Shown here: one piece after another, positions 25,016-37,000 of the stretch | Position numbering within the stretch: the first letter of the stretch is position 1 | Layout of the letters: each line of letters starts with the position of its first letter | Notes under the pieces: model-generated | Seen by the model: the letters and a program-made list of their open reading frames with translations, nothing else | Databases searched by the model: none | Told to the model about the DNA's origin: nothing | Assembly: GCF_010389155.1 (NCBI RefSeq) | Contig: NC_057768.1 | Location: 2,726,501-2,790,500, forward strand | Length of the DNA: 64,000 nucleotides | Reading direction: 5' to 3' | Origin: Erigeron canadensis | Taxonomy: Eukaryota > Streptophyta > Magnoliopsida > Asterales > Asteraceae | Position numbers and translations under genes: made by a program

Positions 25016-25105
25016 AAGGAAACCTCCGTGGAAGAAGTTCCTGCTTATGATGTTTCGGTGAATAAAAATATCAACAAGTCAATGTCGAAGATTGTGATTG
25101 ATTAA
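24614..25105 (+). pseudogene. B3-2: B3 gene copy killed by nonsense codon, deletion and transposons
   Basis: The segment aligns codon for codon with exon 2 of B3-1 and B3-4 (SLSPAFTKKYMEESNETQ onwards). TAA at 24740-24742 replaces the tyrosine codon before FMDGWLKFMKDNG. The frame then continues through the B3 core and an acidic linker with ten consecutive Asp codons (24986-25015). After MSKIV the sequence jumps straight to the last codons and 3' UTR equivalent of exon 3 (GTGATTGATTAA), so intron 2 and the second B3 domain are gone. Exon 1 is missing upstream, where Copia-1 begins. Three independent lesions make this a dead gene. A start at ATG 24746 could still encode a 119-aa half domain, which I think unlikely to be functional. 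Confidence 0.88.
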
Positions 25106-25901
25106 TATTTGATAACATATATGTTTGACTGTTCTATCATCTTTCATTAATTAGGGATTTTCTTTTAGGATTTTGGTTTGTATGACTGTGGTTTTGTTGG
25201 CGAAATGTGTAAGATGATAAGCATTTGGATATCCATTATTTTTTCAAACATTCGGTCGGTATACGACATCGGGAAACCTCACCGTGCAATGGTAAAACCT
25301 TGCACTTACTCTAGACAACAAGATGTTGACCATGAGCCGTTACAAGTATTCAGAGGGAAAAACCCAAGGTTTTGTATTCTTAGGGATCGAACTCAAGACC
25401 TTGGGTAACACCGGGAGTGCCTCTAATCAGCTGGACTAACCTTCATTGGCTTTGGACATCCATCTAGCTATATATCTTCATCTATAAGTTTGGTTTATTG
25501 AATGTTTTCTAATTAAAATATGCTCCTGAAACTTCGATATATATATTTCGATACTGTTCAAATTTATCGTCCGATTGATCTAATTGTGATAATTAATATA
25601 CATTTCTTTGTCCGAGTTCTTATAACAAATTAATCAATGTATGAAAATTGATGAAGTCAAATGGTTAATTATTTACTTATCTAAGCCAAGAGATCGACTT
25701 ACCCGATTTGCATTTCCGTCAAACTGAAAATTTGTTTCGTTATTTTCTTACTACTTATAATTCAATAAGTTGAAAGGTTATCATATTTATAACATAATGG
25801 TAAATAGTTTAGTTTTATTTATATATTTCTTGTAGAAATTTATACAAGTAAGAGATTTCTTTTGAGTTATTGAAAGTGTCAACTAATTTTTAGTGTGCCA
25901 A
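25106..25901. other. 3' flank of B3-2 with SINE insertion
   Basis: Aligns with the downstream flank of B3-1 (shared TTAGGATTTT, AAGCATTTGGA, GTCAAACTGAAAATTTG). The alignment is interrupted at 25265-25445 by a SINE-like insert and stops at 25900, where Helitrons begin; it resumes near 27965. Confidence 0.6.
25272..25443 (-). mobile_element. SINE-like insertion, minus strand
   Basis: On the minus strand it contains AAGGTCTTGAGTTCGATCC, a close match to a tRNA-type B box, and GTTAGTCCAGCTGATTAGAGG, resembling a tRNA-derived A-box region (TAGTCCAGCTGATTAGAGGC). It interrupts the block homologous to the B3-1 downstream flank (AAGCATTTGGA on the left, CTTTGGACATCCATCTAGCTA on the right), which shows it arrived after the gene duplication. 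Confidence 0.5.
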
Positions 25902-26778
25902 CGAGATTTTAGACCCGTGTCTAACACTGGACACGGGGTTTACGATATTATCAATATTAAATTTTCATACATTTAATTCATAAAAGCTTATAATTTTGAA
26001 AATATACGGTTCCAAGTATTATACTTTGCAAGTTGTGGTATCATAGTCACAAATTCGTTACTTTCATTATTAGCTGGGATATATTGATAGAATTGTTTGT
26101 CGTAGTCATCCTACAAAATACATGCTATAATAATTTCTCTATCATAAAATTTTATGAAACCTGTTTTACTTATAATGTGAGTTTATCATAAAAGATAATT
26201 AAAATTAAAATATAAACATGTGATCCTATAGTTGACATTCAATTATATATATTTGATCATTATGCGGTTCTATAACACGAATAGGTTTATTTCCAATCAT
26301 GTGTTCTATGATAATTAGATAACAATTATGATTGTTTTCATATTGTTTGATAACAATTAGTACTTTTGATTTCAGTGACAATTGTAACTTAAAACATTAA
26401 TACACAAAGCTAATACAAAAAAATGATAAAATTATGTACCTTTTTTATTGAGAAGATTATGTGAAAGTTTTTTAATTAATTAAATGATTGTAAATTTTAA
26501 AAAATTCTCTTAAGTTGATGGTTAAAAATAAATATAAATTAAGTATTAAGGGCTAAAAAGTGTAAATTAATGATGTAGAAAAAAATAATGTAAATTAATG
26601 AGACTTTTTTTACAAATTAATATAAATACTAATATAATAATATATTTGGATAATGATTATTATTATGATTTTTTATTTATAGTTTATCTACATGATGACA
26701 TAAGCGAAAGTTAATTTGATAAAATCGAACGATTTGATTGGTTAATAAGTTATTAGTTCAACTGTGTTATAGTATATA
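25902..26778 (-). mobile_element. Helitron family H1, copy in array (first)
   Basis: Minus-strand orientation; hairpin CCGTGTCCAGTGTTAGACACGG near 25914-25936. The terminal CTAG is mutated to CTCG (plus CGAG at 25902-25905). Its 5' part ends at AGTATATA, where the next copy begins. It interrupts DNA that is continuous downstream of B3-1. Confidence 0.75.
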
Positions 26779-27608
26779 CTAGATTTTAGACCCGTGTCCG
26801 ACACTGGACACGGGGTTTACAATATTATGAATATATATTAGATCTTCATACATTTAATTCATAAAAACTTATAATTTGGAAGATATACAGTTCTAAGTGA
26901 TATACTTTGCAAGTTGTAGTACAATAACCACATGTTCGTCACAGTCACTATTAGCTGATACACATTGATGAGATGTTTGTAATAGTCATTCCACAAGGCA
27001 TATGCTACAATAATTTCTCTATTATATAATTACTTTTTTGAAACCAATTGTACTTATAATGTGATATTATTATGAAAGATTATTATGAATTAAAATATAA
27101 ACATACTTGTGATCTCATATTTGACATTCAAGTATACGTGTTTGATCATGATACGGGCCATAACATGAATATGTTTATTTTCAACCACTGTCCAATGATA
27201 ACTAGATAACAATTATGATTGTTTTCATATTGTTTGATAACAATTAGGACTTTTGATTTGAGTGACAATTGTAACTTTAAAAAATTAAATAAAAATACTT
27301 TTTGTAATGTTTTTAAAAAATATAAGAAAAACTTCTCAAATTGATGGCTAAAAATAAATATAATTTAAGTATTTAGGGTTAAAAAGTGTAAATTATTGAT
27401 GAAAAACAAATAAAAATGTAAATTAATGAGACTTTTTTTACAAATTAATATAAATACCAATATAATAATATATTTGGATAAATATTATTGGGATTTCTAA
27501 TTTATAGTTAATCTAAATGATGACATAAGCGAGAGTCAATTTGATACAATTGAGCGATTTGATTGTTAATAAGTCATTAGTTCAACTGTCTTATAGTATA
27601 TATTAAGA
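26779..27608 (-). mobile_element. Helitron family H1, copy in array (second)
   Basis: CTAG at 26782-26779 followed inward by TCTAAAAT-type spacer and the hairpin CCGTGTCCAGTGTCGGACACGG. It inserted into the 5' end of the first copy (between GTATATA and the expected TTAAGAT), so the two lie head to tail. The 5' end is near TCTTAATATATACTATAAG at 27608. Confidence 0.75.
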
Positions 27609-27960
27609 TAAGATTAAAATTAAAATTGTACAATTACTACTAAAATCTTAATATATTTACAATAAATTTAATTTATTTATATATAATTAATTTTATATAT
27701 ATGAAAGAACATTATTGGATATATATTAGCTATTATTTTATTAGATAAATATTAGCTATTATTTTATCGGATATATATAAGCTATTATTATTTATTTATT
27801 ATATTAAAAGTATTGGGTAAAAAGTGTAAATTTGTGATGGAAAACAAAAAAGTGTAAATTAAAGTCAAAATTGAAAAAAAAGTCAACATTAAGAAATCGA
27901 GAGCTGTGATTGGTCGATAAGTTATTAGAGCAACTGTGTTTTAGTATAATAAAAGATTAA
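27609..27960 (-). mobile_element. Partial Helitron H1 and AT-rich filler
   Basis: From about 27815 the family landmarks GTGTAAATTTGTGATGGAAAACAAAAAAG, TGTGATTGGTCGATAAG and TTAGAGCAACTGTGTTTTAGTATA appear in the usual order, up to AAAGATTAAGATT at 27959. The 3' hairpin half is missing. Between 27650 and 27810 there is a short local repeat of TATTAGCTATTATTTTAT (three imperfect copies). Confidence 0.55.
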
Positions 27961-28227
27961 GATTGAGAGGATTTTTTTGGTAAATTATTGTTTTTTTAAT
28001 TACTGCAGTAAAATAATCATGGCGAACAAATTTTAGTGATTTTACTCGTTTGTAGTTTTCGATCAATAATAGATTAGCCAAGAATGTCAATTAGCTTATA
28101 ACTTCGTTAATTTTATATAATATAATAAGAATAAGAATAAGAATATGAAGGTGATGCTAGGGAGTAGGCTCTGGTTTAGATAAGTTATGCTTAATTATTC
28201 ATATTTTCGTTATTTTAGTAATGTAAC

Positions 28228-29431
28228 TAGTTTTTAGACCCGTGTCCAACACTTGACACGGGATTTACGATATTATCAATGCTAGATATTCATACATTTA
28301 AGTCATAAAAGCTTATAATTTTGAAGATATATACGGTTCTAAGTGTTATATTTTGCAAGTTGTAGTACAATAATCATAAGTTCGTCACTGTCATTATTAG
28401 CCAATATATATTGATGGAATTGTTTGCCGTAATGATTACACAAGGCACATGCTATAATAATTTCTCTATTATAAAATATTTTGAAATCAGTTGTACTCAT
28501 GATGTGATATTATTATGAAAGATAATTAAGAATTAAAATATAAACATACTTGTGAACATATACATGACAATCCAGTATATGTATTTGATCATGATGCGGG
28601 CCCATAACACACATAAGTTTATTTTTAACCATCTGTCCTATGATAATTAAATAACAATTAAAATTACTTTTATATTCTTTGATAACAATTAGGACTCTTG
28701 ATTTGAGTGACAACTGTAACTTTAAACATTAATACGCAAAATTAATATATATAAAAAAAAGATAAAATTATATATATTTTTTATTGAGAGATAAAATGAA
28801 TCTTGAATGGAGTACATATTGATTTGGATTTAGTATTCAAGTAATGCTCTGTTGAAAATCGTGTTTTGTTCTGTGATCGTCTCATATTCTGTGATTCCTA
28901 TTATGTTTAGGATAATGATGTTATATATCGTCATCTTTTATTATGTTTGGGATATGTATCTAGAATTCAAATTGTGTTTATATTAAAAATTAAACTAAAT
29001 ATTAATATTTATAATTTATAAAAATCTAATCTAATATTTTGTTAAAAGTCATTAGCTTTTGAAATAATTTTTCGTAGAGAATATTTCATATGTTAAAAAC
29101 TTTTTAATTAATTAAATGATTATAAATATTAAAAAATTATCTAAAGTTGATTGCTAAAAATAAATATATGGTAAATATTGAGGGCTAAAAAATGTAAATT
29201 ATTGATGGAAAACAAAAAAGTGTAAATTAATGAGATTTTTTCTACAAATTAATATAAATACTAATATAATAATATATTTGGATAATGATTATTAGTATTT
29301 TTAATTTGTAGTTAATCTAAATGATGACATAAGCGAAAATCAATTTGATAAAATTGAGCGATTTGATTGGTTAATAAGTCATTAGTTCAACTGTCTTATA
29401 GTATATATTAAGATTAAGATTAAGATTAAGA
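28228..29431 (-). mobile_element. Helitron family H1, longest copy (1204 bp)
   Basis: CTAG at 28231-28228 preceded by A. Hairpin CCGTGTCAAGTGTTGGACACGG (28240-28261). 5' end TCTTAATCTTAATCTTAATATATAC at 29431, followed by T on the plus strand. It ends 24 bp before the duplicated promoter block of B3-3. Confidence 0.8.
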
Positions 29432-29454
29432 TTTTGTTAATAACTATCGATATA

Positions 29455-29830
29455 GCAAGTGAACAATCTTTTTGGGTAAACTATATATCCATTGCGCTTA
29501 TTTTGACAACCGACTGTTTTAACATTCAAGGACCAATAAAAAGTCAGCCCATTACAGTAAGCCCAATAAATATCCAATGTTACCTTTTGAGTCGGCTAAG
29601 AATTCCACTTTCCAATTTTCGATGCAACTACACTATAAATCAATCAATCGGATCGTTTGATAAGATATGATAAACCAATTATTAACCTTTCGTTAAACAC
29701 CTGTCATTTTCGTAATCAACTTGCCATTCCTTATTTGGGTTTTCGACAAATTAACTGCATATAAGTTCGATTTTATAAGCCCTAAAAAAAGACTAAACTA
29801 TTTTTGCTTTGCATGAATATTATCGATAAG
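29455..29830 (+). promoter_or_regulatory. Promoter block of B3-3, duplicated upstream of B3-5
   Basis: Aligns over about 370 bp with 40858-41225 upstream of B3-5. Shared landmarks in order: GTGAACAA, TATATCCATTG, GCTTATTT, ACAACCGA, AGCCCAATAAATATCCAAT, TTGAGTCGG, CCACTTTCCA, GATATGATAAACC, TTTTCGTAATCAA. In B3-3 similarity ends near 29830, before the position where B3-5 has its ATG, and a further 220 bp lies before the B3-3 start. Confidence 0.7.
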
Positions 29831-30060
29831 TAAAGTAATACGAGTACATTAGAGGTGGAGTAATTAATTAAGAACGGGGCGTATTTAAACCAAATAAGGA
29901 TGTCTCGAAATTTCGAATGTACGGCTAGCCTCCGAAGAATAATAGGAGACTCTATGCCTAGCTTCTTTCTATAAATATAGATTATTACAGATAGATATTT
30001 TCCAACAGCGTCTTGGGTACGTAAGATCGATATAATCACTAGTTATCATCAAACCACATA

Positions 30061-32805
30061 ATGAACGCAATGCAATTACAAAGCTTCTGCACATTCATCA
30101 CCTCCAATAATACCACCAGTCTCGTAAGTTGCATTTTCTCTCTCTTCCTCTTTATATATTAAACCATGTAGCCTGAATTTTTTTTGTAATGGGACAAATT
30201 TAAAAGTCTTTTATTATATTTATTAGAATATCTGAGGGGAAAAAATTTTTTAAACAAAAATTAACTCTCACCGGAGAACTAGAATAAATGGACCCTTAAA
30301 ATAATTTCGTCTGGGTGCCAGTTATGAGAACATCTATCTTTACTTGAACATTGGTCTTTGCAATTTTAGAGCATGTGATAAGTTTTGATACAATTACTCA
30401 CACAAATAAAACACTTCAACTTCTCTTTTTCAATTTCGTTAAAAATCAAAATAACTGAAGATTTTTACTTTACCAATAGAAGATTTTATCTCAAAACTAA
30501 TGCTTCCAATATAAGTAATATACTTCCAAAGAAGAGGATGGTGACATTTGTATGTATAATGTATTTATTATTATTATTATTTAGGAACAAAACTACAAAT
30601 ATACTTCTAAAAAATTACATTGTACCAAAATTGGAATGGGGACAGTTGCCCACACTGCAATTGTAGAGCCGTCCCTGAAACCATGTATATATCATCAATT
30701 TCTTTATTTTCTTTGACATTATCTTTTTTCTTACTTCTTTAATATATAAACAGCGAATTCCTAGCCGGTTTACAAGAGACCACAGGGAGCACATCTTGTT
30801 AAACAAAGTCATACTCATTGTTTCAGATGACATCTCTTGGGATTTAAGTTTGACGGTTTCTAGTGATGGCAACCTTTGGCTCCAAAAGGGTTGGACAGAA
30901 TTTGCTAAACTTTATGGTTTAAAGTTTGGATATATGTTGCTTTTTAATCATCTTGGTAAATCTGTTTTTCAAGTTCGGATATTTGACCCGGCTAGTTGTG
31001 AGATAAACTACTCACAAGTTATCAAAGTCCCCAAACATGTTATGACTCAAGAATTATACCAATGTTTGACTCAAGATGCTGATGATAATGATCATGTTAT
31101 GGCAGGTATGATTTTTTTATTTTTTTTTAAATGTTTACTAGATAACTTAGTTAAACTATATATTTGTTTTTATGGTTATTTTATTAATTAACTACGTTTT
31201 GTTTATTTGCTTATTATTGATATTTTAGCATCAACAAAAAAGGTGTTAAAAGAAAGTGCATTTGAAGCATCTTTCTTCAAGATTATACTCAGGGATTCAG
31301 AGGACTTCATTGTAAGTACACGCACCTTCTTTTCATTAATTTGTTCATAACTTATAATGCATATATATAGATTTATATATGACTATATACAAATTATATT
31401 TATTTTGATTTTTGCATATATATAGTCATTGTCGTCTTTGTTTACAAAGAAGTATATGGAAAAAAGCAACAAAACACAAACCATTGTCATCAAAACAAAC
31501 TCATCTACTACCGAATGGAACGTTAAATATTTGATGATCGATGGAAAATATTACTTGATGGATGGATGGCTCAAGTTTATGAGAGATAACGGTGTTCGAT
31601 TTGGCGACCTTCTTGTCTTTTGGCTTGTGTCTCATTCACCGACAGTCTTTAACGTCTTCATCTACGCACCTAATACATGTCTCAAATATCAATCTAGTTG
31701 TTCGGCTAATTATATCGATCCAGCAACACCAAAGGTTGGCAATAGTGAAGAAGGTGCAACCTTCATGGAAGATGTACCTGCATCTTGTGATGTTTCGGTG
31801 AAAAACATCAAGAAGTCGATGTCAATGACTATCCGGGAAACATATATTCATTACATTGTAAGTTTTCATTATACTTTTTGAGTTTCTTAATTTGATTTTA
31901 TTTCAAAGTTTTTTGTTTTTTTTAGCGTAGGTAATTACTTTTGGTTGTGTTAAATAAAAGTTGATATAAAATATATGAAAAAAATGTATGTTTAATGTAC
32001 TTTTCAATAATATGAATTTTATCAACTTATATAATATATACAAATTTATTTACGGTCAAATTAAATTAAAAGAAAAAAGGTTATGAAAAATCAAAATATA
32101 ACACTTAAAATGTGCTGCGAGAATTACCAAAGGTTTTATTAAATACATAAAATGTTTGATATGTCTGAATAGTAGGGCTAAAGATCTCCTTAACAAGGAA
32201 GACTAGACACATGACAAAATAAAAGACCGAAATTAAATAAAAAAAAGTGTGTAAATAAATATATCAAGTAGATATATTATTAAGCATATGTTAATTATAT
32301 GTATATGTATCATTATGCATTAAACATTGTTCACGTGTTGGTAGCTAATTAATGTAGTATGCATCTCATTAAAATGAAGGTTACTTAAGGGTTTAAATCC
32401 CATCCCTATTGTACTATACTATTAATTTATTATCTGTTCAATATTACGTACCCACAACCAGTGTGGACGGGCCAGATAGTCGGTTACCTTTTGTATTAAC
32501 GAGAACAATCTTGTTGGATGCAGCCATTGACAAAGGAATTCGAGAACGCGACTGGAATCGGTGACTATGGCACCTTGTTACTGAAGAACAAAGAAGGAAA
32601 GAAATGGGAAGTAGATATAAAAAGGTACAATAGTCATAAACAACAACTGTTGTGCATCACGAAAGGATGGACGAAGTTCATGAAAGACAATAAGATACAT
32701 GTTGGAGACAAATGTAAGTTTAAGCATGTAAAAGGCAAGCTGGTTCGTGTTCATGTGTTTAAGAAGAATGGAAGACCATTAGGCAATAAGTCAAACGGTG
32801 ATTGA
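30061..32805 (+). CDS. B3-3: REM-type protein with three B3 domains
   Basis: Five exons: 30061-30123, 30754-31105, 31229-31311, 31426-31857, 32524-32805; 1212 nt, 403 aa, all junctions GT-AG and frame-consistent. Domain 1 (about residues 8-110) is split by intron 1 (QSFCTFITSNNTTSL / RIPSRFTRDH; core WLQKGWTEFAKLYGLKFGYMLLF). Domain 2 (about 150-255) reads FFKIILRDSEDFI then FMDGWLKFM-type core (LMDGWLKFMRDNGVRFGDLLVFW). Domain 3 (about 305-402) has ITKGWTKFMKDNKIHVGDKCKF and RVHVFKKNGRP. The acidic linker between domains 2 and 3 lacks the poly-Asp. Domains 2-3 match B3-1 and B3-4; domain 1 resembles the domain in B3-5. The start ATG is the first one giving a sensible B3 strand and is the least certain part. 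Probably a nuclear DNA-binding regulator. Confidence 0.8.
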
Positions 32806-33046
32806 TTATTGTTGAATTGGTTGCGGGCATATGTTGAGTTTGACTGTTCTATCTTTCATTAAATAGGAATTTTGTTTAATTAGAAAATTTTGGTTTATTG
32901 ATCTAATTTTGGTAATGTATTTTTCTTTTTACGAGTCATAACAAGTGAACTTTTATCTATTGAAAAGCAACATAAAATTCATATAGTTGATACACATTGA
33001 CCCCCTTTCCGTGAGAAATGGATGAAAAAAATAGAAAAATTTGTAC
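32806..33046. other. B3-3 3' flank
   Basis: Shows short matches to the downstream flank of B3-1 (TGACTGTTCTATC, TTCATTAA, GATCTAATTTTG), then diverges. Confidence 0.45.
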
Positions 33047-33384
33047 GGATGGGACAAAAACTAACTCAATTGGTGTAACTAAGAACAAGACTCAATATAT
33101 TTGCAAAACTAAGAAGTCCCGTGTTGTAGACACTGAACTTCTCCACGTACATTGAAGTCCAGTGTTGTAGACACCGAACTTGCCCACGTGGACAAAAACT
33201 ACCTCAATTGGCATCAAACCGCACATGCTTACTGAGTGCCACCTAGACCAAGTTCAGTGTCTACAACACCGGACTTCAATGTACGTGGACAAATTCGGTA
33301 TCTACAACACCGGACTTCCTAGTTTTACAAATATATTGGGAGAAGTTACTAGTTACACCAATGGCGAAAAATATAGTCCTATCC
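33047..33384. mobile_element. Foldback MITE with repeated arms
   Basis: A 338-bp near-complete inverted repeat. The left arm starts GGATGGGACAAAAAC and the right arm ends GTCCTATCC. Both arms carry, in mirror order, CTCAATTGGTGTAACTA, CAATATATTTG, AAACTA and two tandem copies of a unit close to GAAGTCCGGTGTTGTAGACA. The centre (33195-33240) is the only unpaired part. Transcribed, it would form a long hairpin RNA. No coding potential. Looks like a Mutator-like or foldback element. Confidence 0.7.
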
Positions 33385-33625
33385 AAACAAAAAATTCAAA
33401 AAAATATAATAGTCAACCAAACTCACGTACCAAATGGAAGCATATTCTTCGTTTTTGAAGTTAAAATAAAATTTAACTAGATTCAATATTTATACAAAGT
33501 TAATATATATATATATATTTTTAATCTTCATAATTATAGTGTAAAATTGTTGTTTCTGTTTGTCTTAAGTTTAGACATAACAAACTATACTTGAAATCAA
33601 ATTTTTTAACATTAATATATTTTGA

Positions 33626-33659
33626 AACTACCTGTCCATTAGACGGGACTAAGCACTAA
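33626..33659 (+). mobile_element. Helitron 3' terminus (family H3)
   Basis: CCTGTCCATTAGACGGG hairpin, then ACTAAGCA and CTAA, followed by T. CTAA is an allowed CTRR end. The hairpin is the same type as that closing the 4.1-kb Helitron at 38137. The 5' end was not located. Confidence 0.5.
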
Positions 33660-34010
33660 TATGTATATATATAAGGGATAGGAAAAATAATTGGTATAGA
33701 TAAATAAATTTTATGTTCTGACTTCATATAAATATGTTGTATTATTAAGTTCTTTACTGTTATTTGAAAAAGAAGGTTTTATCTTGATTAATTTTATTTA
33801 TTTGTTTTACTTTAAAAAAACCCGCCACTAATTGCCCCTTATAAATTTACTTATTAAAAATCGACCTTGATGTACTTCAAGCTAGATTAAAAACCTTAAC
33901 AATGACTCACAACTTAACACCAACCCCAATTAAGTTTTTCCGACTAGGAAACTTGTTACTATAAGAAAACCTGTGTAAGGTCTAAATTTTACACAACTTA
34001 AATTAATATA

Positions 34011-37000
34011 TCTATAACTATACTAAAAGAAGAGGCTGAAGAAGCATTTGAAGCCACCAGAGCCCCTCTTGAAACCAAATTCCCGCTCCCACCCCTCTAA
34101 TTTATTTTCCACGTTTCTTTAAACCACAAAAAAATTTTGAAAAAAACCTGCAACCCTTCTCTAATACAAACGAATATAACATCAATTTGCTTCAATCTTT
34201 CTTCCGTAGCCTCTTCTCACAATTCAACCTACCTGTTCCTTTATTGAAATCCTCATCAAAGCATTCAGCCACATATTATTCTTTTTTCTCCATCCAATTT
34301 TGTTTACATTTGATCTCTAAACCGTAAAAAACCCTAAATCGTTGTTGTTGATGGAGATGATGTTCGCGACATGTTGTTGGAGAGAATACTTAGGTGATCA
34401 GAATTTGGTTGAATTCACTTGCTATATGGATGAATTTTATGGTAAATCGTTGAACACCCACCAAGTGTTTGCTATAATGCCTGAATGAGAAAACATGAGT
34501 TCATTAGCAGGTATTTTTTACCCGATTAACATATTTTAGTTTCTTAGTTTATGCTTTATTGGTATGTTTTGATAATGCAATTTTCTCTTTACCTTTCATT
34601 GTAGTGAAAATTTTGTTTGTAATCCAATTATTAAATAATCATTTAGATCTGAGCTTACCCATATATCGTAGTGACACAATGGTCTACATTGAATACTATA
34701 CATATGTTGATGTCAGGGTTTGTGTTGACTGGGTAACTTGTGACCGGGTAACTTGCATATCTGATAACTCTTGCTAAATTTGCCTTTGGTATGGGTTTAA
34801 CTCAAGTAAGACTCGCTAAAAATTGTCAATTTGAAGTTCGAATATGAGATTATATCAAGCTTTCAAAATTTGATTATTGGAACTTGAATTCGGATTATTA
34901 ACTAATGGTGTTTTTTTTTTGTCGAAGGTTGTTCGCTTCACACTTGATTTCAAGACATTCAAACTGCTGCCTAATGAAGAGCTATTAGAACTCATATTCT
35001 GCAGTTCGTTTTCGCTCCAAGTCATATATGGTGAGAAACTATTATCTTAAAATTTTTTGCCATAGTGATTCTGCTGTAACTTATGTTACATGGTTTAATG
35101 AGTTGCTTGTATTTCATAAAGTGAGTTGTAATATTGTTTAAATTATTTCTGTTTATAAATATTGTTACTTGAAGACTCTTAGTCCCTTCCCGTATTACTT
35201 GATCATTGTCCCATCTGGTGATGTCAATTGTTGTCATATGTTTACATTTATTACTCAGATACCACTATCTACATATATTCATTCCAATTATGTACGTGAT
35301 TCCTATTCCTATTCCTATCCTTATATTTTTGAATATACCAGTTGTTATCTAAATTAGAGTATAGAGTATATCTCCTATTTTTTTTACACTATAATCATAT
35401 TAAGGAAATTAAATCTCCTAAAATATCTAAAATATATAACAAAATCTTCTAAAACTTTCCGTAAACCTAATATATCTCCTTAATTTTCTGCAAGATTGTT
35501 TTTTATTTTTACTTGACCTAAAAGATAACAACACATCTATATAAATCTTTATCTCTGTATAATCCTTATCACCACAACTTTCTGCACCCAAAACTTTTCT
35601 GTGACGTAATTTCTCTCTCAATGTTAATACTTTTCACTATATTTTGATTATTATTTCTCATAATTTTGCTCTGATGTTGTTGTGCTGTTCATGCAGTATT
35701 ATCATGGAATCCATATCTTTCCAAGGTATGATACTTGATATATATACTATGAGAAGTTTAAAAACATCGTTTTATTTATCAAGGAAGCCAGCCAGTATGC
35801 TTCAGGAGGTTATCTTAGAACTTTGTTTGCCACCATGATCATCACCAATAGTCTCACACAACCTCATACTGTATGGAATGAGACTAAAGAACTTCTTTTA
35901 GATGAAATTCTTCACAAAGCACGTTTCATCCATAATTGCCAAGGTATAATTTTATACCTCAATTAGCAAAACTATTCTAAAATTTTGTTTTTTACATGTA
36001 CAAATTTAGTCATTATGTTACTTTTTTTAATATCTACATAAGGTGCTAAAAATTCAAGATTAAATTACATGTTTTTATATGATCAGGAACAATTTTTTTC
36101 CCATAACTAACTACTCCATCCGCAAAAGTGTTGGTTTATTAATTTTTTTTATATAGTCCGCATTTTTCTATTATACATTTTTTAAATTATCTACAGCAAC
36201 TTAAGTGTTTGGTTAAATTGTTCTTTATTAATTGATACTCTTATTTTAAATATGTAGATATGGTGCTTGATACTGATCAGTTGCTGGACATGGCTCTCAA
36301 TGAGATTGAAAATATATTACAAAGCAATGGAACGTCACTCAAAAACTTTGAACACATGCCTTTACCCATTGACAATGAGTTGTTTGATGGTTCCACGAAC
36401 CGACTTATCCTAGACGAATTGTCATATCGTAGGTCTGTGATGACGGCTGAGCATGATCGCCTTTGTATGTCTTTACGATTGAACAGAGAGAAGTTTATGA
36501 TACAATCTTAAATGTTGTCCATGCAAAACAAGGTGGTGTATTTTTTCTATATGGATATGGAGGAACCGGCAAAACCTTTGTTTGGAAAACGTTATCAGCC
36601 GCATTAAGATCTAAAGGAAAAATCGTCCTTAATGTTGCTTCAAGTGGTATTGCTTCTCTCTTGCTCAATGGTGGGCGAACCGCTCATTCAAGGTTTGCTA
36701 TTCCCATTAATGTCAACGAAGACTCTGTTTGTCATATATTACCAGGTACTTGGTTGGCTGAGTTAGTTATGCAAACCAACCTAATTATTTTGGACGAAGC
36801 TCCTGTGATCCATAGGCACTCTTTTGAGGCTCTCGATAGAACGTTTAGAGACGTACTTAAAAACAATATGCCATTTGGTGGAAAAGTGATTGTTTTCGGT
36901 GGTGATTTTCGTCAAATTCTCCCTGTTGTACCGGGTGGTACTAGGAGTGAGATTGTAAATGCATCACTCATATCTTCATATATATGGCAGTATTGTACGG

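Noticed and set aside
25283..25440. Possible tRNA gene
   Set aside because: Only A- and B-box-like parts of a tRNA are present, with no cloverleaf; better explained as a SINE head. The same holds for 44756, 48801 and 53668.
30385..30666. 93-codon frame inside intron 1 of B3-3
   Set aside because: Lies wholly in an intron of a well-supported gene; no B3 motif, low-complexity hydrophobic composition.
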